Below, piece after piece: positions 1 through 7,434 of a DNA stretch of 23,933 bases. The stretch is from RGIG1959 sp051877215 (lineage in GTDB: Bacteria > Bacillota > Clostridia > Oscillospirales > Acutalibacteraceae). How positions within the stretch are numbered: the stretch's first letter is position 1; every line of letters starts with the position of its first letter. Made by a program: the position numbers and the translations under genes. The stretch covers positions 1 through 23,933 of the forward strand of contig JBJEIR010000018.1 in NCBI GenBank assembly GCA_051877215.1, in the 5' to 3' direction. The notes beneath the pieces are model-generated. The model made no database searches and had not been told where the DNA came from. It saw only the letters and a program-made list of their open reading frames with translations.

Positions 1-37
1 TCACCCGGCCACATGGTGTACAAGCTGGTATGCCATA

Positions 38-82
38 CTCCTAAGCGGAAGGTCGGGGATTCGAATTCCTTCAAGCGCGCCA
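38..82 (+). other. tRNA-Arg(CCT) 3' half, probable att-site remnant
   Basis: This stretch has the right half of a tRNA. The anticodon loop CTCCTAA is at 38-44 (anticodon CCT). A five-base variable loop follows at 50-54, then a T arm with loop TTCGAAT (60-66) closed by five pairs including G-U, then the acceptor 3' strand CAAGCGC, discriminator G and CCA (80-82). The bases upstream contain no GCGCTTG acceptor partner and do not form an anticodon stem or D arm, so no complete tRNA folds. A conserved segment from anticodon loop to 3' end is what tyrosine integrases typically leave at one end of an element integrated into a tRNA gene. The att reading is an inference; a decayed tRNA is the alternative. 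Confidence 0.6.
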
Positions 83-126
83 AAAAGTGCCGAAAACCAT
101 CGTGCTTTCGGCACTTTTGCTTTTTT
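83..126 (+). terminator. Intrinsic terminator after the tRNA remnant
   Basis: A perfect 13-bp stem pairs 83-95 with 106-118 around a 10-base loop, and a run of six T follows at 121-126. It directly follows the CCA end of the tRNA remnant, as expected for a tRNA gene terminator. The rest of the stretch to 417 holds no convincing gene; I see only a promoter candidate and a GC-rich leader in it. Confidence 0.85.
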
Positions 127-187
127 GATGTGTCACCCATCATTGTACAACCTACTCAGCCGGCACGGATTGTTCATAACTTTCGTC

Positions 188-216
188 TTGACTTTTGGCT
201 TTACACATGGGATACT
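188..216 (+). promoter_or_regulatory. Sigma-70-type promoter candidate for the kinase/PqqD operon
   Basis: TTGACT (188-193) and GATACT (211-216) are separated by 17 bases, which is optimal spacing. It is the best promoter-like match between the terminator and the gene at 418. It would give a leader of nearly 200 nt, for which I recognise no known RNA family. Confidence 0.5.
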
Positions 217-417
217 TAATATATCTGTGAAATCAGTGGAGAACACGCAGGAAAAAGTTGAAAAAAATCAATTTATCGGTAGAGTGAAAAACGGCATTAA
301 GATGAAAAATCTAAGATGAAAATCATACACCGGAAACGATGAAACGGGCCGCCGAGTGCCGTTTGCGCACAACGAGCCGTCCGACGGGCTGTCCGGCGGA
401 AAAAGGAGGAAGGACCG

Positions 418-1272
418 ATGCTGCAGGCAACGGTTGTCGGCCGTCGGATACGGCTGACAGGCTGCGACGATTTGCGCGTAGCGCCGTATGTGGCGTCCTT
501 CCCCCGCTTTGAGGGACAACCGCAGTTTTCGATGGATATGCGGGAAGTCCCCGAACGGGTGGTTCCCTTTTGCAAGGCGGTCGGCCGCAGCGGGCGCATG
601 CGCTGGGGGGAGCTGTCCGACGGCAGGCATATTCTTTATACCGCGCCTGTCGGCACGGGGTCGTCCTTTTCGCTGTTTTTTGACGACGGATTTTCCGATG
701 TGAGGCTGGAAATGACCTCTTTTTCCGATGCCGAGACGCTGCGGTATCTGTATTTGTCCCAGTGCTTCGGATATTATTTGCTGGCGACCGGCGGCTGTGT
801 TTTACACAGCGCGGGGCTCAAGCTCGGCGGCGCCGGTATGGCGCTTGCGGGCGCATCGGGCGTCGGGAAATCGACTTTGGCGGCGGCAATCTGTGCCGCC
901 GAGCCGACCGCCGTTAACCTCAACGACGATTCGCCCGCCCTGCTCGAGCGGCAGGACGACTTTTGGCTGTACGGCACGCCGTTTTGCGGCGGGGATACGG
1001 CGTTTGCAAACGACAGCGCACCGCTTAAAGCGGTGGTCATGCTCTGTCAGTCGGGGGATAACCGCCTGCTGCCGCTTTCGCCGCAAAAGGCGCTTGCCGA
1101 GCTGCTGTCCTGTCTGCCGCGCCCGGCTTATTACGAGCCGCTTTGTACCGTCGCGGCAGACAGAGCGATAGGCCTTGTGCGGGAGGTGCCGGTCTACCGC
1201 TTTGAAAACGACGGAACAACCGCCGCGGCCGAAATGCTCCTCCGAGAGCTGGAAAAAGAGCACATTATATAG
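418..1272 (+). CDS. HPr-kinase-like P-loop protein (PqqD-associated type)
   Basis: The 284-aa protein has a Walker A motif GASGVGKST at residues 145-153. It is followed by LNDDSP (168-173) and GTPFCGG (186-192), which match the acidic pair and GxPFCG motif of HPr serine kinase-like proteins. It lacks the signature region and N-terminal domain arrangement of true HprK, so it is probably not the catabolite-control enzyme. Relatives occur beside PqqD-like proteins in RiPP loci, where some phosphorylate precursor peptides; substrate and activity here are unknown. AGGAGGA at 404-410, seven bases before the ATG, fixes the start. The next gene, about 100 bases downstream, encodes a PqqD-like protein, and both appear to lie on one transcript. 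Confidence 0.75.
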   Translation: MLQATVVGRRIRLTGCDDLRVAPYVASFPRFEGQPQFSMDMREVPERVVPFCKAVGRSGRMRWGELSDGRHILYTAPVGTGSSFSLFFDDGFSDVRLEMTSFSDAETLRYLYLSQCFGYYLLATGGCVLHSAGLKLGGAGMALAGASGVGKSTLAAAICAAEPTAVNLNDDSPALLERQDDFWLYGTPFCGGDTAFANDSAPLKAVVMLCQSGDNRLLPLSPQKALAELLSCLPRPAYYEPLCTVAADRAIGLVREVPVYRFENDGTTAAAEMLLRELEKEHII

Positions 1273-1370
1273 CACAGTATATAAAAAATAAGGATATAGA
1301 ATAACACCATAGGCAATAGGCAGCGGGCAAATGTACGCTGTTTGGCAAAACGGAAAGGAAGAGAAGCGTC

Positions 1371-1637
1371 TTGAAGCTGAAGGAAGGCTTTTTATTGCGG
1401 CAGCTTGCAGGGGAATATGTCGTGGTTCCGGTCGGGGAAGCCTCTCTTGACCTGCGCGGGATGATTACGCTGAATGAGACGGGCGCGTTTTTGTGGGAGC
1501 AGCTTCAGTCCGAGCAGACCGAGCAGACCCTGACGGACAAGCTACTGGCGGACTATGCGGTGGACGAAGCGCAGGCAAGGCGGGATGTCGCCTCTTTTAC
1601 GGAAAAGCTGAGACAGCAGGGCTTGCTGATCGAATAA
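1371..1637 (+). CDS. PqqD family protein (RiPP recognition-type fold)
   Basis: This 88-aa protein has the PqqD pattern: an N-terminal beta region (residues about 1-35), the conserved LNETGAFLWE segment (about 34-43), then helices ending in a short beta-like tail (LLIE). PqqD proteins form a small winged-helix-like domain that binds RiPP leader peptides and presents them to a modifying enzyme. The likely start is TTG at 1371, preceded by AAGGAAGAG at good spacing; no better ATG gives this domain. It follows the HPr-kinase-like gene. No radical SAM enzyme, lasso cyclase, leader peptidase or obvious precursor is encoded nearby, so its partner is unknown. Family assignment is fairly secure; a role in peptide modification is inference. 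Confidence 0.8.
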   Translation: MKLKEGFLLRQLAGEYVVVPVGEASLDLRGMITLNETGAFLWEQLQSEQTEQTLTDKLLADYAVDEAQARRDVASFTEKLRQQGLLIE

Positions 1638-1706
1638 ACGGCTCTTCGAAACGAAAAGAGCCGATAACAGGATGGAATGTTATTTTTTCAGAAACGAGGG
1701 AACGCT

Positions 1707-2873
1707 GTGAAACGGGTAGGAAGTCTCGCGGTTATATGGATATCGGTGCTGGCGATGGTGCTGTCGGTCATTCCGGCCGCATCGGCAACAGAGGGGTATG
1801 AGACGGCAAGCTGTCTGCTTTTGGCAACCGAGCCGGAGCAGGCGTCCGGCTATGTGTCCTATTACCATAACGGAGAAGAGGTTGCGGCCGATCAGATGGT
1901 TTGGGTCGATGACGGCATACACGGAAAAGCCCTTTCTCTTGATGGGCAGTCGGATTATCTCGAAATCGGGTTTTATCAGCTTCGCATGGCGCAGATGACC
2001 TTTTCCACATGGATCAATTTCCGCGGAGCGGTCGATCCGGCCAATCCCGCGTCCGCCTATTGGCAGCGCCTGTTTACGATATCGTCGGGGGCGGACCGCT
2101 ATTTTTCCGTGTCCCCCCATGCCTACGATACCACGGTCACGAATGCGCAGGGACAGCTTGACGGTGTGTATATGGAATATTACCGCGGCGACACCGAAGA
2201 GGGCGGCGAGGCGTTTTCGCTCAAGTCGTTTACCGGCGCGCGGTCGGGACAAAGCAACTTCGGACTGCCGCAAAACGAATGGCATCACATGGCGGTGGTG
2301 TCCGACGGACAGACCGCCAAGCTGTATATAGACGGCAACCTCATTCTCGATGAGATTTTGATGATGGGCATTGTGCAGATGTATGCCGATTCCATGACGA
2401 TCGGCAAAGGCATTTGGAGCGATCCGATGCTCAATGCGCTTCTTGACGATACGATGATATTTGAAAAGGCGCTGACTGCGAGCGAAATTGCCGCGCTGAT
2501 GCAAACGGGGGATCCCGCGCAGCTTTCGACGGCCGACACCTCCGCCACGCAGTATCTCCCGACACAGGCGCCGACCACCATCGCGCCGCTCGAAACGACC
2601 GCGCCCGCCGACAAACCGAATGTGCCGTTCGGCCTGCCCATGTGGGGCTTCCGTCTGGTGGTCATTTTGCTGGCGCTGTTCATCGTCATGACGGTGGCGG
2701 TCAACCTGTATGAGCTCAATTGGCGGAAAAATCATCCGAAGGAAACCAAAGAAAGCGCTGCGGCGTCGGGCGAAGAGCCGTCCATCAGCATCAAGGAGGC
2801 CGCCAAGCGAAAGCGGCAGCAGGAGCATGAGAAATTCTTGTCCGAGGAAGAGGACGAACATAAAAACGGCTAA
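1707..2873 (+). CDS. Secreted LamG-fold protein with C-terminal membrane anchor
   Basis: The protein is 388 aa from the GTG at 1707, which follows GAGGG at good spacing and begins a classic signal peptide (MKRVG, a hydrophobic core, then AASA). An ATG at 1677 would add ten residues but has a poorly spaced ribosome site. The mature part carries a concanavalin-like LamG/jelly-roll domain: GKALSLDGQSDYLEI, MTFSTWI, WHHMAVVSDGQTAKLYIDG and LLDDTMIFEKALTASEI are all typical. A Thr/Pro-rich linker follows, then one membrane helix (about 310-335) and a highly charged cytoplasmic tail. There is no LPxTG motif, so anchoring is by the helix. The ligand is unknown; such domains often bind carbohydrate or protein. 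The next gene starts 13 bases after the stop. Confidence 0.8.
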   Translation: MKRVGSLAVIWISVLAMVLSVIPAASATEGYETASCLLLATEPEQASGYVSYYHNGEEVAADQMVWVDDGIHGKALSLDGQSDYLEIGFYQLRMAQMTFSTWINFRGAVDPANPASAYWQRLFTISSGADRYFSVSPHAYDTTVTNAQGQLDGVYMEYYRGDTEEGGEAFSLKSFTGARSGQSNFGLPQNEWHHMAVVSDGQTAKLYIDGNLILDEILMMGIVQMYADSMTIGKGIWSDPMLNALLDDTMIFEKALTASEIAALMQTGDPAQLSTADTSATQYLPTQAPTTIAPLETTAPADKPNVPFGLPMWGFRLVVILLALFIVMTVAVNLYELNWRKNHPKETKESAAASGEEPSISIKEAAKRKRQQEHEKFLSEEEDEHKNG

Positions 2874-2886
2874 GGGGGAAGCGGCG

Positions 2887-3729
2887 ATGAACGGAAGAAA
2901 ACGGATTGTGCGGTCGGTCGGTATACTGCTTGCCGTCTTGCTGCTGGCGTCATGTCCGCTGCTGCCTTTGGCTGCGGCGGAGGAAACGACAGCCGCTTCG
3001 GCGCCGCAGGAGTCGGCGGCAACCGAAGCGCAGCAGACGGCGGTATCGGACAGCATGTCGGTCAACAGTAAAATTTATTCACTGAAAATGAACGAGACGC
3101 AGGGCGCGATTGAGCAGACGCCCAACACCCCTGCTTTTTGGGAATATCCCCTTTTTCGCGCGGGGGAGGATCTCGCGGCGGGAACGATGATTGTGCGCAA
3201 CGACAGTGAGGTGTCGGCGACGATGGAGCTGTCTCCCGTCAAGCTGCCGTACGGCGAGGAAGCGAAGCTGACATACCTCGATTATTTGATGGTGACGATT
3301 TATGAAGGGGAGCAGGTGCTGTATGACAACACCTATGCCCATATCAACGATGAGGAAGGCGGCTTTACGCTGAAATATGAGGACATGGCGCCCGGAGAGG
3401 AGCATGTCTACACCATTAAAATGCGCTGCCTGTATGCCTATCCGGGAGATCCGTATCAGGATGCGGCGGTGATGTCATGGAGCTTTACGGCTCAGCGTCA
3501 AACCACGGTCGTGGATACGCCGCAGGGGATGCCCGAATGGATGATCGTCACGCTCATCGCGGCGGGCGCTGCCGTCGTCATCATTATTGTGATCATGATC
3601 GTGCGGGCGATCGCTTCGCGCCGCAAGCGCCCGGCTTCTTTGCGGCAGGACGACGGTCGGGAGCCGCCGGAAGAACAGACGCAAAAGGAGGATGCGACGG
3701 ATGACGACGGGACCGAAGCTGACGAATAA
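2887..3729 (+). CDS. Single-pass extracellular beta-sandwich-type protein, function unknown
   Basis: This 280-aa protein has a signal peptide (MNGRKRIVRS plus a hydrophobic core, cleavage near LAAAEE) and a low-complexity Ala/Thr/Gln linker. An extracellular domain of about 160 residues follows, then one strong membrane helix (about residues 219-245) and an acidic/basic cytoplasmic tail. The ectodomain begins with a GE...G...VRNDSEVSATMEL pattern and ends in WSFTAQ, which loosely recalls TasA/camelysin-type beta-sandwiches; I hold that only weakly. ATG at 2887 follows GGGGGA. Its layout (signal, ectodomain, helix, charged tail) matches the LamG protein before it, so the two may form a membrane complex; this is inference. 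Its 3' end overlaps the next gene by 29 bases. Confidence 0.7.
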   Translation: MNGRKRIVRSVGILLAVLLLASCPLLPLAAAEETTAASAPQESAATEAQQTAVSDSMSVNSKIYSLKMNETQGAIEQTPNTPAFWEYPLFRAGEDLAAGTMIVRNDSEVSATMELSPVKLPYGEEAKLTYLDYLMVTIYEGEQVLYDNTYAHINDEEGGFTLKYEDMAPGEEHVYTIKMRCLYAYPGDPYQDAAVMSWSFTAQRQTTVVDTPQGMPEWMIVTLIAAGAAVVIIIVIMIVRAIASRRKRPASLRQDDGREPPEEQTQKEDATDDDGTEADE

Positions 3730-4777
3730 GCCCGAGCGGCAGTCCGGCATTGAGCTGCTGCGCCTGGTTGCCGTTTTGATGGTGGTCGGTGTCCATTATT
3801 TCGGAAAGGGCGGCGCCCTGACGCAGACTGTTGCCGGAACCGCCGATTATTATTTCACAAACGCGATGGAAAGCCTGATGATTGTCGGCGTGAATTGCTT
3901 TGTGCTGATCACGGGCTATTTCGGCGTGAATCAAACCGGACTGAAGCTGCGCAAAATAGTGGATTTGATGTGCATTGTCGCGTTTTGGGGAGCGATCTGT
4001 TATGCGGCGGCGATCGCCTTGGGATTGCAGCCTTTTCGCCTCGGTCTGCTGGCCAACGCCCTGTTTCCCTATCTGTTCGGGGAGCTTTGGTTCGTGAGGG
4101 TGTATATCATGCTCGCGCTGTTGTCGCCGTTTTTGAACGTAGCACTGAAATCGTTGTCGAAGCGGGCGTATGGAGTGCTGGTCGCGCTGCTGCTGGTGTT
4201 TTTCTCCGTATTGCCGACGGTGCTGCCGACGGTTTTTGCCGGTGACGGCGGGTACGGGCTTTGCCATTTTATTGTGATGTATGTCATCGGAGGCTATCTC
4301 CGGCTTCATTTGACGCGCCGCCCGCCCGCATGGGCGTCTTTGCTCGGATACGCGGTGCTTGCGGGCGGCTGTTTTGCCGCAGCGGTCATGGGGCTGTCGG
4401 CGGCATATTCCTATAACTTCATTTTTGCGATCGCCTCGTCCGTGATGCTCTTTCTCTTTTTCTCCGGCCTTCATATGCGCTCGAGAGCGGTGAATTTTGC
4501 GGCGGGCGCGGCGTTTGTCGTGTATGTACTCAACGACAATTTCATGCTCAGACAGTGGATGTATGACGATGTGATGCACACAGGGGAGTATTATCAGTCA
4601 CCTTATCTTCCGCTGCACGCGCTTTTGTGTATCGTGCTCTTTTTTGCCGCGGCTCTTTTGCTGGGGCTCGCGCAGCGGGCACTGTTCCGCCGCACGCTCG
4701 ACCGTGTGCTCGATAAGATCGGCTTTTTGAATACAACCTATCCGGTGTCGAAGAAAGCGGATACGGATGCACCCTGA
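3701..4777 (+). CDS. Acyltransferase 3 family membrane protein
   Basis: The 358-aa polytopic protein starts its first helix with SGIELLRLVAVLMVVGVHYF, the usual opening of acyltransferase-3 (OafA/YrhL-like) proteins, whose helix-1 His is part of the active site. About ten hydrophobic segments follow. Family members transfer acetyl or other acyl groups from the cytoplasm to extracytoplasmic sugars or other surface molecules. ATG at 3701 is favoured because AGGAGG (3686-3691) is nine bases upstream; the ATG at 3692 sits on top of that site. The gene overlaps the 3' end of the preceding secreted-protein gene, implying translational coupling. The acceptor is unknown, possibly a cell-surface glycan. 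Confidence 0.8.
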   Translation: MTTGPKLTNKPERQSGIELLRLVAVLMVVGVHYFGKGGALTQTVAGTADYYFTNAMESLMIVGVNCFVLITGYFGVNQTGLKLRKIVDLMCIVAFWGAICYAAAIALGLQPFRLGLLANALFPYLFGELWFVRVYIMLALLSPFLNVALKSLSKRAYGVLVALLLVFFSVLPTVLPTVFAGDGGYGLCHFIVMYVIGGYLRLHLTRRPPAWASLLGYAVLAGGCFAAAVMGLSAAYSYNFIFAIASSVMLFLFFSGLHMRSRAVNFAAGAAFVVYVLNDNFMLRQWMYDDVMHTGEYYQSPYLPLHALLCIVLFFAAALLLGLAQRALFRRTLDRVLDKIGFLNTTYPVSKKADTDAP

Positions 4778-4829
4778 AAACAGAGCGCCGTTTCGCGGGT
4801 TTGCCTGAAAAAACGCCGGAATTTTTCCG

Positions 4830-4858
4830 TTGACAAGTGATGAGAACTATGGTATACT
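4830..4858 (+). promoter_or_regulatory. Strong sigma-70-type promoter for rplU-prp-rpmA
   Basis: TTGACA (4830-4835) and TATACT (4853-4858) are separated by 17 bases, close to a perfect housekeeping promoter, as expected for ribosomal protein genes. The rplU start is at 4988, leaving a leader of about 120 nt. Confidence 0.85.
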
Positions 4859-4865
4859 AGCGGTT

Positions 4866-4987
4866 GCCGCATAAAACGGGCTTTTTTAAGTGTGCCTCTT
4901 TTTCGGTAAAACGGCGCTTGACTGCGCCGCCCGAAACGGATGCGCCGCCCCTATTTAGCGAGTCTGAAGAAAAGGTAGGAACCGAAT
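4866..4987 (+). promoter_or_regulatory. Structured 5' leader of rplU, probable L21 leader
   Basis: The leader contains a stem pairing CGGCGC (4912-4917) with GCGCCG (4924-4929). The 10-mer TGCGCCGCCC occurs twice, at 4923-4932 and 4941-4950, so CGGCGC could pair with either copy. Bacillota L21 operons commonly have an autoregulatory L21 leader RNA; position and structure fit, but I cannot confirm the family from sequence alone. AAGGTAGGA near the end supplies the rplU ribosome site. Confidence 0.5.
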
Positions 4988-5299
4988 ATGTACGCGATTA
5001 TTGAAACCGGCGGCAAGCAGTATAAGGTGAGCAGCGGCGATGTGCTGTTTATCGAAAAGCTGGATGCCGAAGCGGACAGCACGGTGACATTTGATAAGGT
5101 CATTGCGCTGCAAAACGACGAAGCTCTCTCGGTCGGCGATCCGTATGTTGCGGGTGCGACGGTCGAAGCCAAGGTGCTGAAAAACGGCAAGGCGAAGAAG
5201 ATCACGGTCTGGACCTACAAGCCCAAGAAGGGCAAACAGCGCAAGCTGGGTCACCGTCAGCCGTACACCAAGGTGCAGATCGAAGCCATCAACGCATAA
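4988..5299 (+). CDS. rplU: 50S ribosomal protein L21
   Basis: The 103-aa protein opens MYAIIETGGKQYKVSSGDVL and ends with the typical basic KPKKGKQRKLGHRQPYTKVQIEAI segment of bacterial L21, at normal full length. L21 binds 23S rRNA in the large subunit. It is the first gene of the conserved rplU-prp-rpmA set, driven by the strong promoter at 4830. The next gene starts three bases after its stop. Confidence 0.98.
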   Translation: MYAIIETGGKQYKVSSGDVLFIEKLDAEADSTVTFDKVIALQNDEALSVGDPYVAGATVEAKVLKNGKAKKITVWTYKPKKGKQRKLGHRQPYTKVQIEAINA

Positions 5300-5302
5300 G
5301 CG

Positions 5303-5623
5303 ATGATCGTCTGTCACTTTTTTCGCTCAGAAGGACGCTTGGTCGGCTTTGCGATCAACGGGCATGACCAAGCGGATGACAGCGGGATCAGCCTGCTGTG
5401 CGCGGCGGTCAGCTCCGCCGCTTACCTGACGGTCAACACCCTCACCGATATTGCGGGTGTGCATCCGTCGGTGCTCGAACAGGCGGACGGGCTGATGACC
5501 CTGCGGCTGCGGCCTGAGGACGCGAAAGCGCATCAGACGCTTTTGCGGGGACTGGAGCTGCATCTGCGGTCGCTGAGCGACGATTACAAGACGCAACTTG
5601 ACATTATCATCACGGAGGTGTGA
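5303..5623 (+). CDS. prp: Ribosomal-processing cysteine protease Prp
   Basis: This 106-aa protein has the Prp catalytic arrangement: GH at residues 20-21 (His21) and SLLCAAVS with Cys33. Prp removes the N-terminal extension of L27 in Bacillota and related bacteria, an essential step in ribosome assembly. Its position between rplU and rpmA is the conserved one, and the downstream L27 here carries the extension it would cut. It starts three bases after rplU, so translation is probably coupled; no independent promoter is evident. Confidence 0.95.
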   Translation: MIVCHFFRSEGRLVGFAINGHDQADDSGISLLCAAVSSAAYLTVNTLTDIAGVHPSVLEQADGLMTLRLRPEDAKAHQTLLRGLELHLRSLSDDYKTQLDIIITEV

Positions 5624-5628
5624 ATGAA

Positions 5629-5910
5629 ATGCTGAAAATCAATCTTCAACTGTTTGCGCATAAAAAAGGTATGGGCTCCACCAAAAACGGCCGCGATTCC
5701 GAGTCAAAGCGTCTCGGCGTCAAGCGCGCCGACGGACAGTTTGTTCTCGCGGGCAATATTTTGGTGCGTCAGCGCGGCACCCACATTCATCCCGGCACGA
5801 ACGTGGGCATCGGCTCGGACGATACCCTGTTTGCATTGACGGACGGCACCGTGCGCTTTGAGCGCGTCGGCAAGGACCGCAAGCGCGTCAGCGTGTACGC
5901 GGAGCAATAA
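5629..5910 (+). CDS. rpmA: 50S ribosomal protein L27 with Prp-cleaved extension
   Basis: The 93-aa protein begins MLKINLQLFAHKKGMGSTKN. The stretch up to LQLFA is the N-terminal extension recognised by Prp, normally cut after Ala to expose the HKKG end that reaches the peptidyl-transferase centre. The body is canonical L27. ATG at 5629 is preferred because GGAGGTG (5614-5620) lies eight bases upstream; an in-frame GTG at 5620 is part of that site. It ends the operon and is followed by a strong terminator. Confidence 0.97.
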   Translation: MLKINLQLFAHKKGMGSTKNGRDSESKRLGVKRADGQFVLAGNILVRQRGTHIHPGTNVGIGSDDTLFALTDGTVRFERVGKDRKRVSVYAEQ

Positions 5911-5927
5911 GAGGTATTCGGAACACG

Positions 5928-5957
5928 ATCCCCATCGGCTCGCCGATGGGGATTTTT
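5928..5957 (+). terminator. Intrinsic terminator of the rplU-prp-rpmA operon
   Basis: CCCCATCGG and its complement CCGATGGGG form a 9-bp stem with a four-base loop, extended by A-T pairs and followed by five T. It sits just after the L27 stop and separates this operon from obg. Confidence 0.9.
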
Positions 5958-6107
5958 AATAAGCGGCACGGCACGGGTGAAAACGGGCTGTCTGCCGCGC
6001 ACTGTATAGGAAAAGACCCGACAGACCGAATATCGAGGATATATAAAAACGCATGAAAAGCCGAATGTCGGACAAGCTAACGGTAAAAAAGAGGTGAGCG
6101 AACAGCT

Positions 6108-7382
6108 ATGTTTATCGATAAGGTAAAAATTGAGGTGCGCGCGGGCAACGGCGGTGACGGTGCGGTCGCGTTTCACCGTGAAAAATATGTGGCGTCGGGC
6201 GGTCCCGACGGCGGCGACGGCGGGCGCGGCGGCAATGTGGTGTTTACCGTGGACGACGGCGCCAACACGCTGTCTGATTTTCGCTATAAGCGCAAGTTTG
6301 CCGCGCAAAACGGCGAAAACGGCGGCGGCAAGCGCTGCTTCGGAAAAGCGGGCGCCGACTGCGAATTAAAGGTGCCGCGCGGCACGCTGATTTACGATGA
6401 CGATACCGGCCGCCTGATGGCGGATATGTCCTCCGACGAGCCGTTTATTGCGGCGCGCGGCGGGCGCGGCGGATGGGGAAACAGTCATTTTGCCACCCCG
6501 ACCCGTCAGGCGCCCCGCTTTGCCAAATCGGGGGTGCCGGGAGAGGCGTTTCGTCTGCGTCTGGAGCTGAAGCTGCTTGCGGATGTGGGGCTGATCGGAT
6601 TTCCCAATGTCGGAAAATCCACCCTGATCTCGGTCGTGAGTGAGGCAAAGCCGGTCATTGCCGACTATCATTTCACAACGCTCTCCCCCGTGCTCGGCGT
6701 GGTGCGGGTCGGCGAGGGCGAATCCTTTGTCATGGCGGACATTCCCGGTGTGATCGAGGGCGCGAGTGAGGGCGTCGGGCTGGGGCACGATTTTTTGCGC
6801 CATGTCGAGCGCTGCCGTCTGCTTGTGCATGTGGTGGATGTTGCGGGAAGCGAGGGACGCGATCCGCTGCAGGATTTCGATACCATTAACGCGGAGCTGA
6901 AAAAATTCAGCGCCGAGCTTGCCGAGCTGCCGATGATCGTGGCGGGCAATAAGTGCGATTTGGCCACCGAGGAACAGCTCGCCGCGTTTGAAACGGCGAT
7001 GAAGCAGCGCGGATACGACTATTTTCCCATGATGGCGCCGATTGCCCACGGCACAAAGGAATTGGTGTTTGCCTGTGCCAAACGGCTGCGCGAGCTTCCG
7101 CCCGTGCGGCACTTTGCGCCGGAGCCGGAGCGCCTGCCCGATCCCGAGGAGCTTGCAAGTCTTCATACGCCGCAGGTGACGGTTTGTGACGGCGTGTATG
7201 ATGTGAAGGCGGATTGGCTGCTGCCGGTTTTGCGCACCATTGACACGGACGACTACGAAAGCCTTCAGTATTTTCAGCGTGTGCTGATCTCGTCCGGCAT
7301 CATCAAGGCGCTGGAGGAGGCGGGCGTGCAGGAGGGCGATACGGTCAGCCTGTATGATTTTGATTTTGAATTTGTGCGCTGA
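6108..7382 (+). CDS. obg: GTPase Obg (CgtA)
   Basis: The 424-aa protein has all three Obg domains. A glycine-rich N-terminal domain (1-158, with GNGGDGAVAF and GGPDGGDGGRGG) is followed by a G domain with GFPNVGKST (164-172), DIPG (211-214) and NKCD (281-284). The C-terminal OCT-type domain (about 345-424) contains the YESLQYFQRVL segment typical of this family. Obg is an essential GTPase of 50S subunit assembly and stress signalling. GAGGTG precedes the ATG, somewhat far off. Its position after rplU-prp-rpmA is the conserved Bacillota order. The downstream mrnC starts 52 bases after the stop. Confidence 0.97.
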   Translation: MFIDKVKIEVRAGNGGDGAVAFHREKYVASGGPDGGDGGRGGNVVFTVDDGANTLSDFRYKRKFAAQNGENGGGKRCFGKAGADCELKVPRGTLIYDDDTGRLMADMSSDEPFIAARGGRGGWGNSHFATPTRQAPRFAKSGVPGEAFRLRLELKLLADVGLIGFPNVGKSTLISVVSEAKPVIADYHFTTLSPVLGVVRVGEGESFVMADIPGVIEGASEGVGLGHDFLRHVERCRLLVHVVDVAGSEGRDPLQDFDTINAELKKFSAELAELPMIVAGNKCDLATEEQLAAFETAMKQRGYDYFPMMAPIAHGTKELVFACAKRLRELPPVRHFAPEPERLPDPEELASLHTPQVTVCDGVYDVKADWLLPVLRTIDTDDYESLQYFQRVLISSGIIKALEEAGVQEGDTVSLYDFDFEFVR

Positions 7383-7434
7383 CGGGGACATTTCCTCTGT
7401 CGGCGGCTCGGGGGAGCGGAAAGGAGGAGCAGCC

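Noticed and set aside
7..82. A complete tRNA gene of standard length
   Set aside because: The 5' strand does not pair with the acceptor 3' strand, and neither a D arm nor an anticodon stem forms; only the 3' half is tRNA-like.
418..1272. Calling the first gene true hprK (HPr kinase/phosphorylase)
   Set aside because: The P-loop and GxPFCG motifs fit the superfamily, but the HprK signature region and usual N-terminal domain are not seen, and the partner gene is PqqD-like.
1331..1450. A 39-codon reading frame (starting MYAVWQNG) between the kinase and PqqD genes, considered as a RiPP precursor
   Set aside because: It overlaps most of the PqqD 5' region in another frame, has only a weak ribosome site, and its second half is the shifted translation of PqqD.
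1680..3065. A 461-codon frame antisense to the LamG-protein gene
   Set aside because: The opposite strand has a signal peptide, LamG motifs and a membrane anchor, while the antisense product is rich in His and Arg with no recognisable motif.
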